DNA of 64,000 bases, taken from NCBI GenBank assembly GCA_934636245.1, contig CAKUAI010000004.1:133169-197168 (forward strand), in the 5' to 3' direction. This DNA comes from an uncultured Coriobacteriales bacterium (lineage in GTDB: Bacteria > Actinomycetota > Coriobacteriia > Coriobacteriales > UMGS124). The notes beneath the pieces are model-generated. The model was not told the origin of the DNA. It saw nothing but the letters and a program-made list of their open reading frames with translations, and ran no database searches. The translations under genes were made by a program, and so were the position numbers. This document shows positions 59,269 through 64,000 of this stretch, in pieces (positions within the stretch are counted from its first letter, which is position 1; each line of letters begins with the position of its first letter).

Positions 59269-60540
59269 CTACTCGGCAGCCTTCTCCTGAGACTCGCAAG
59301 CCTCAGGTGCAGGGGCCTCGGCCGCAGTCTCCTCAACGACGGGAGCCTCGGGTGCGGGCTGCTCGGCGACGGGAGCAGCCTGGGGAGTCTCGACAGCGGG
59401 CGTCTCAGCGGCGGACGTCTCGACAGCAGGCGTCTCGACGGCGGGCGCCTCAGCGGCGGGGGCAGCCTCGGCAGCGGCCTCAGCAGCCGGAGAGATGACC
59501 TTCAGCGGCACGTTCTCGGTGGCGCTCACCGGCTGCAGGTGCACCTCGACCTCGAGGTCGTGCTCGGTGAGGTCGACGACCTCGGTGAACGACTTGCGGC
59601 TGGGAGCGGTGACCTTGAGGGTGTACTTGTCCTTGCCGGCGCCGATGACGGCGAGACCGTCGGAGCCGGTGCTGGCAAACTGGGCCTTGCCCGTGCCCTC
59701 GACAGGCTTGAGCTCGCAACGGGCGCTGCGCTGGGGCTTGCCCGTCTTGTCGTCGATGACGCAGATCTTGAAGTTGCGCTCCGGTGGGATGCGCGCGACA
59801 AAGCTGAACTTGTGCGAGGCGCGCTCGTGGGGCGTGTCCATGCCTTCGGGGATGAAGCGCGCCTCCCAGCGATGCAGCTTGGCGTCCATGGGCGCAACGG
59901 CGGTGAGCTTGTCCCACCAAAGGGTCTCGCGCGGCGCCTCGGGCTCATGGAGCTTGCCCTCGGCGACAACCTTCTCGTCAGCGTCGACGATCTGAATCTT
60001 CTGGCCACCCAGGGCACAGCCGCTCGAGCAGCTCACACCGACGCACACCTCGATGGGCTGGCCAACCCACACGGGCGCGGTGACGCCCCACGTGGAGACG
60101 GCGACATGGTGAGGCTCGACGGTGAACTCGAGGAGCATGTCGCGCTCCTCGTGCGGGTTCTTGAACGCGGGGCCGCCGTCCTCGGGCATCGGGAGCACGC
60201 GAGGCTCGTAGTGCACGACGTACTGGTACTTGCCGGGCTCGGCGGGCATGGTGAGCGGAATCGCCTCGCTCACGGCAAGCTCGCCTTCCTGCGTGACGAA
60301 CTGCACGTCGGCGACGTTCTCACCCAGGATGGTGGAGAGGTTCAGCTTGTCGCCCACCAGGTCGCAGCCGCTTTCGCAGGTGCCAAAGACGACGAGCGAG
60401 CACGAGTCGCCGACATAGAGCTTCTCGGGCACGCCGTCGATGTCGAAGAACACCTCGTGGCCCTGGCCATCGAGCTTGGTGGGTATCTTTTCTTCCTTCA
60501 GGCCCTTGACGTCGACCTCGGCCTGCTTGCCGTCTGCCAT
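59269..60540 (-). CDS. Protein with duplicated Cys-motif domains, regulatory-like beta domain and A/P/E tail
   Basis: I do not recognise this 423-residue protein. Two beta-rich domains each carry a CxSGC motif in similar surroundings (VGDSCSLVVFGTCESGCD, C at 55 and 59; VGVSCSSGCALGGQ, C at 171 and 175), which suggests an internal duplication. Residues about 256-340 resemble a carboxypeptidase-regulatory-like beta sandwich (ICVIDDKTGKPQRSA). The tail from about 350 is low-complexity with repeated PAVET units. No signal peptide or membrane segment is visible, so it is probably cytoplasmic. GGAGGAG precedes the ATG. It lies 56 bases downstream of ligA. Confidence 0.8.
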   Translation of the reverse strand: MADGKQAEVDVKGLKEEKIPTKLDGQGHEVFFDIDGVPEKLYVGDSCSLVVFGTCESGCDLVGDKLNLSTILGENVADVQFVTQEGELAVSEAIPLTMPAEPGKYQYVVHYEPRVLPMPEDGGPAFKNPHEERDMLLEFTVEPHHVAVSTWGVTAPVWVGQPIEVCVGVSCSSGCALGGQKIQIVDADEKVVAEGKLHEPEAPRETLWWDKLTAVAPMDAKLHRWEARFIPEGMDTPHERASHKFSFVARIPPERNFKICVIDDKTGKPQRSARCELKPVEGTGKAQFASTGSDGLAVIGAGKDKYTLKVTAPSRKSFTEVVDLTEHDLEVEVHLQPVSATENVPLKVISPAAEAAAEAAPAAEAPAVETPAVETSAAETPAVETPQAAPVAEQPAPEAPVVEETAAEAPAPEACESQEKAAE

Positions 60541-60596
60541 ATACAGCTCCTCCTTGAATCGCGTATGCGCGGACTCGTGAACCAATGCCTACAAGG

Positions 60597-62792
60597 TTAC
60601 CCCAAAACTGCGGGAATGATGCCGCCAGAGAGAATCTCGTCGAGGGCGTTTTCGTCCAAAACCGGCACGCCGAGCTCGCGGGCGCGCGTGAGCTTGGAGC
60701 CGGCAGCCTCGCCCGCCACGACATAGGACGTCTTCTTGCTGACTGAACCCGACACTTTGGCGCCGAACGCCTTGAGCTCCTCGCCCGCCTGCTCGCGCGT
60801 GCGGCGCTCGAGGGTTCCGGTGAGCACGAACGTGAGGCCCGCAAGCGTCTGGGGCTTCACCTTGCGGCTGGCGCCCTCAAGCTGGACGCCGGCGGCGCGC
60901 AAGCGCTCGATGACGGCGAGGTTGTCGGGCACGCGCAGGAAGTCATGGACGCTCTGGGCAATCTGGGGCCCCACGCCGTCGACACAGGCGATGTCGTCGA
61001 CGCTGGCCGTGGCAAGCGCCGTAAGGGAGCCAAAGGCGTCCGCAAGGGCCTCGGCAACCGTCTTGCCCACATGACGCATGCCCAGGCCGAACAGGACACG
61101 TGAGAAGGGCTTCTCACGGGATGCCTGGATGTTGGCAACCGCCTTCTGCGCCGTGGTGAGGCCGACAAGGACGGGGTCGCCCTTCTCGTGGTCTTTGGAC
61201 TTGGAAGCATACACACGACCGGTGGGCAGTGCGGCAACCTGCTCGACGGTGAGGCTGTAAAAGTCGGCCACGTCGCGCACCAGGCCGCTCTCAAGAAGCG
61301 CGGCGACGAGCTTCTCCCCCACCACCTCGATGTCCATGACCGGGCGGCTTACCCAATGCAGCAGTCGCTCGGAAGCCTGCGCGGGACAATCAATGGAGAC
61401 ACAGCGATACGCCACCTCGTCGCCCTCGTGCATGACGGGGCTGCCGCAACTCGGGCAGCGAGCCGGCATCTCGAACAGCGCGGCGTCAGCCGGACGAAGG
61501 CTGAGGACAGGGCCCACGACCTCGGGGATGACGTCACCAGCCTTGTGGACCACCACGGTGTCACCGACACGCACGTCCTTGCGGCGAATCTCATCGATGT
61601 TGTGCAGCGTGGCACGAGCAATGGTGGACCCGGCCACCACGACGGGGTCGAACTCGGCGACCGGGGTGAGAACGCCGGTGCGCCCCACCTGCACCGCGAT
61701 GTTGCGCAACACGGTCTGGCGCTCCTCAGGCGGGAACTTGAACGCCGTGAAGAAGCGTGGGGCGCGGGCCGTGAAACCCAGGGCATGCTGATAGGCAAAG
61801 GAATCAACCTTTACCACAACGCCGTCGATGTCATAGGGCAAGCCGTCGCGCTTGCCGAGGGCCTCCGCGCAGAACTCGTGCACCTCGGCGGCACCGTGGC
61901 AGCGCTTGAGGTTGGGGTTCACCGAGAAGCCTGCCATACGCTCCCAAGCGAGGAAGTCCCACTGGCAGTCGACGTCGACCGAGTCCATGTCGGCAAGGGC
62001 ATACATGAAAGTGGCCAGGTCGCGCACGGCCGTGATCTTGGGGTCCTTCTGGCGAAGGGAACCGGCGGCGGCGTTGCGCGGATTGGCAAAGGGGGCGCGG
62101 CCCGCCTCGTCGTTCTGCTCGTTGAGGCGCACGAACGACTCCTTGGGCATAAAGACCTCTCCGCGCACCTCGATCGAGCCGTTGGGCGCACTCACATGCG
62201 CCAGGGCCTCGTCGGACAGGCGTGCGGGCACGTCCTTGATGGTGCGCACGTTGAGCGTGACGTCCTCGCCCATGATGCCGTCGCCGCGCGTTGCCGCGCG
62301 CACGAGCATGCCGTTCTTGTACGTAAGGGCGATGCCCAGGCCGTCTATCTTAAGCTCACACACATAGGTGGGGGCGACGCCCAACTCGCGCTCGGTGCGC
62401 TCAAGCCAATCATCGAGCTCGTCGAGGTTCATGACGTCGTCGATTGAGTACATGCGCGCGGCGTGCGGCACGCTGTCGAACTGGCGGGCGACATAGCCTC
62501 CCACATGCTGCGTGTAGCTCTGGGGCGTCACGACCTCGGGATAGGCCGCCTCCAAATCGCGCAACTCATGCACGAGCTTGTCGAAGGCGACGTCGGTGAT
62601 CTCGGGATCGTCGAGCGCGTAATACCTGTAGGCATGGTAGTCGAGCTGTCGGTTGAGCTCGGCGGCACGGACAAAGGGGTCGAATCCCGGCTCAGCCCCG
62701 CGAACCGGGGCGGTTCCGGCAGCCTCGGGAGTCACCTCGCCAGCCTCGTCGAACAGAGACGGCGTGGAAGGTGTTTCAGTTGAACGTGACAT
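60597..62792 (-). CDS. ligA: NAD-dependent DNA ligase LigA
   Basis: Seals nicks in replication and repair. The adenylated lysine is in CELKIDGLG near residue 146. Domain Ia (YHAYRYYALDDPEITD) precedes it; the OB fold, a four-cysteine zinc finger (CPSCGSPV, then CVSIDCPAQ), helix-hairpin-helix motifs and a C-terminal BRCT domain (LAGLTFVLTGTLERRTREQA) follow. The 731-residue length includes a short N-terminal extension of about 35 residues. I chose the ATG at 62792 after GAGGAG. Confidence 0.97.
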   Translation of the reverse strand: MSRSTETPSTPSLFDEAGEVTPEAAGTAPVRGAEPGFDPFVRAAELNRQLDYHAYRYYALDDPEITDVAFDKLVHELRDLEAAYPEVVTPQSYTQHVGGYVARQFDSVPHAARMYSIDDVMNLDELDDWLERTERELGVAPTYVCELKIDGLGIALTYKNGMLVRAATRGDGIMGEDVTLNVRTIKDVPARLSDEALAHVSAPNGSIEVRGEVFMPKESFVRLNEQNDEAGRAPFANPRNAAAGSLRQKDPKITAVRDLATFMYALADMDSVDVDCQWDFLAWERMAGFSVNPNLKRCHGAAEVHEFCAEALGKRDGLPYDIDGVVVKVDSFAYQHALGFTARAPRFFTAFKFPPEERQTVLRNIAVQVGRTGVLTPVAEFDPVVVAGSTIARATLHNIDEIRRKDVRVGDTVVVHKAGDVIPEVVGPVLSLRPADAALFEMPARCPSCGSPVMHEGDEVAYRCVSIDCPAQASERLLHWVSRPVMDIEVVGEKLVAALLESGLVRDVADFYSLTVEQVAALPTGRVYASKSKDHEKGDPVLVGLTTAQKAVANIQASREKPFSRVLFGLGMRHVGKTVAEALADAFGSLTALATASVDDIACVDGVGPQIAQSVHDFLRVPDNLAVIERLRAAGVQLEGASRKVKPQTLAGLTFVLTGTLERRTREQAGEELKAFGAKVSGSVSKKTSYVVAGEAAGSKLTRARELGVPVLDENALDEILSGGIIPAVLG

Positions 62793-62932
62793 ACGCTGCT
62801 CCTCGCTTGCCCGACTCGGCAAGTCACATACCTTGTTGACGGCTGCACATTCTACCGCGACCGAAGCAAGCGGCAAAGGCAACCCGGCAGCGGCATGCGG
62901 GGGCGACACATAGAAACGACGAGCCAGAGGAC

Positions 62933-63832
62933 TTAGACCTCAGTGGCCTGCCCACCCTCAGCCACATCGGTAGCAAGCGCGCGGGCGCCCTTGGTGGAGA
63001 AATACTCCTTCTTCGCTATGGCACGCACGATTGAATTGCGCACGCCCGAAAAGGGAACGCCCTCGACGACATAGAAGAAGATCTGGCCCTTGGCGCCATA
63101 GGGCGTGATGGAATCGAAGAACACCTTGGGCTCCATCCCCTCCTCGGTGCGCAAACGGTCACCTGCGGCCTCCTTGACGGTTTTGAGCAGGTCGGCCGCC
63201 ACCATATCGGGGTCGTAGCCGAGCTCCATCGTGAACTCGAGGGTCGCCTGCGACTCGCTGGAGGCAGGAAGCTGATGAACCGAGGTGGTGTTGAGCACCG
63301 AGTTGGGGATAACGATGCGCTCGTCGAGGCGGTTCTCCACCACGGTGTGGCGCATGGTGACATCTACAACGGTGCCCGTGACACCCGCAATCGTCACATA
63401 GTCACCCGGCTGGATGACGCGACCCACCATGAGCATGAAGCCGCCGAAGATGTTTGAGATGGTGTCTTTCAAGCCCAGCGAGATGACGACCGAGGTCACG
63501 CCCAGCGCGGTGATGAATGCGGTGGGCTTGATGCCAAAGACAGGCTCGAGCACACAGATGAGCGCCATCGACCACACGATCACGCGCACAAAGTTCACGA
63601 TAATAGATGCGGCCGGCAGGCTGTCGAAGTTGGCGATTAGACGATGAATGAGCTTGCTGAGAAGATGCTGCACAAGAAACGCCAATGCCGCGATGATGCA
63701 CAGAAAGAGCGCTCGGATGGCAATGATCTCGGGATACAAACCAAAGATAAGTATCTGTCCCGAGTCATCTGTAGAAATGAAGGAGAGACTCTCCATCAGC
63801 ACGCTTCCAAGACCTTGCAGCATCTCGCCCAT
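62933..63832 (-). CDS. MscS-family mechanosensitive channel
   Basis: Membrane channel that opens under turgor. Three membrane segments lie in the first 130 residues; the pore helix TM3 has the glycine/alanine-rich run ALGVTSVVISLGLKDTISN. The beta domain begins GDYVTIAGVTGTVVDV, and an alpha/beta C-terminus follows. I chose the ATG at 63832, nine bases after GAAGGGA, giving 299 residues; an in-frame ATG 30 bases upstream has no binding site. It lies between ligA and tRNA-Ala. Confidence 0.9.
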   Translation of the reverse strand: MGEMLQGLGSVLMESLSFISTDDSGQILIFGLYPEIIAIRALFLCIIAALAFLVQHLLSKLIHRLIANFDSLPAASIIVNFVRVIVWSMALICVLEPVFGIKPTAFITALGVTSVVISLGLKDTISNIFGGFMLMVGRVIQPGDYVTIAGVTGTVVDVTMRHTVVENRLDERIVIPNSVLNTTSVHQLPASSESQATLEFTMELGYDPDMVAADLLKTVKEAAGDRLRTEEGMEPKVFFDSITPYGAKGQIFFYVVEGVPFSGVRNSIVRAIAKKEYFSTKGARALATDVAEGGQATEV

Positions 63833-63883
63833 ACGGTGCGTCCCTTCACTCGCAACAGTCATCGTAAACGACCGGATAAACGA

Positions 63884-63917
63884 AAACAGGCGGGAGTCTT
63901 TCGACTCTCGCCTGTTT
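63884..63917 (-). terminator. Terminator of tRNA-Ala
   Basis: AAACAGGCGGGAGTC (63884-63898) pairs with GACTCTCGCCTGTTT (63903-63917), one mismatch, around TTTC. TTTTCGTTT follows on the - strand. It lies nine bases after the tRNA 3' end. Confidence 0.85.
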
Positions 63918-63926
63918 AATCTTCAA

Positions 63927-64000
63927 TGGTGGAGATGAGGGGATTCGAACCCCTGACCCCTTGACTGCCAGTCAAGTGCTCTCCCAACTGAGCTACACCC
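63927..64000 (-). tRNA. tRNA-Ala (anticodon GGC), first two bases outside window
   Basis: On the - strand the 74 visible bases run from acceptor position 3 to an encoded CCA. The anticodon stem CTTGA/TCAAG encloses CTGGCAG, so the anticodon is GGC, reading GCC. The 3' acceptor strand CATCTCC has U at position 70 opposite the G expected at position 3, matching the G3:U70 identity pair of tRNA-Ala. The 5' end would lie two bases beyond the window. Confidence 0.93.

Noticed and set aside
63927..64000. First read of the right-end tRNA as tRNA-Gly(GCC)
   Set aside because: GCC is seen on the + strand, but the gene is on the - strand, where the loop CTGGCAG gives anticodon GGC. The U70 in the acceptor arm also fits tRNA-Ala.

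Overview
The window is a high-GC chromosomal segment, roughly 60% GC by eye, densely packed with housekeeping genes. It holds no phage, plasmid, insertion sequence or CRISPR array. The gene set mixes actinobacterial features (a FHA protein next to a MerR regulator as in garA/ftsR, a CinA-type domain beside recA, RecX) with RNases Y and J and an anaerobic indolepyruvate:ferredoxin oxidoreductase. This points to an anaerobic member of the Actinomycetota class Coriobacteriia (Collinsella/Olsenella/Atopobium type). That assignment is an inference from protein families and gene order, not from a database search.

Layout. 1-6.4 kb (+): the 3' part of rny, a GHKL ATPase, miaB, miaA and hflX. 6.4-8.1 kb: lexA (-) diverges from a small LysM membrane protein (+) across two SOS boxes, followed by nrdR. 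8.1-8.4 kb is an AT-rich gap without a gene. 8.4-17.9 kb (-): iorB/iorA, three NlpC/P60 cell-wall hydrolase paralogs, a MerR regulator, a FHA protein, a D-Ala-D-Ala carboxypeptidase and a CDP-alcohol phosphatidyltransferase. tRNA-Pro(GGG) follows. 18.4-31.3 kb (-): recX, recA, a pgsA-cinA fusion, rimO, yajQ, a RodZ-like gene, ftsK, rnj and dapB. 31.3-42.7 kb (-): pnp, rpsO, mtaB, dnaJ, a membrane-anchored dnaJ paralog, hemW, dus, lepA and rpsT. cca (-) and murB (+) diverge at 44.3 kb. 45.5-57.9 kb (-): efp, an M24 peptidase, aroK, a prepilin peptidase, a YqeG phosphatase, mltG, ruvX, alaS, a SigB-type sigma factor with its RsbW-like partner, a DUF948-like protein, rarA and dgt. trpS (+) follows. 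59-64 kb (-): an unrecognised cysteine-motif protein, ligA, a MscS channel and tRNA-Ala(GGC), which is cut by the window end.

How the genes work together. Several groups serve shared tasks. RNA turnover has RNase Y, RNase J and PNPase. tRNA and ribosome modification has MiaA/MiaB, MtaB, RimO, Dus and CCA-adding enzyme. The DNA damage response has LexA, RecA, RecX, RuvX, RarA, LigA and a probable SOS division inhibitor. Cell wall and division has NlpC/P60 enzymes, DacA-like, MurB, MltG, FtsK and RodZ-like. Terminators with clear stems separate many of the transcription units.

The most unusual feature is a pair of inverted 84-nt nested palindromes inside the coding sequence of mtaB (35137-35220 and 35263-35346). 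They share a conserved core at identical offsets. Their inner and outer stems differ in sequence but remain paired. Together with the 42-nt spacer they add 70 codons to the enzyme's interdomain linker. This looks like an interspersed repeat or structured element that has become part of a gene. Other points worth checking are the PgsA-CinA fusion, the membrane-anchored DnaJ, an anti-sigma factor that seems to have lost its ATP-binding residues, and a synteny break between recX and rny that a single inversion would explain.
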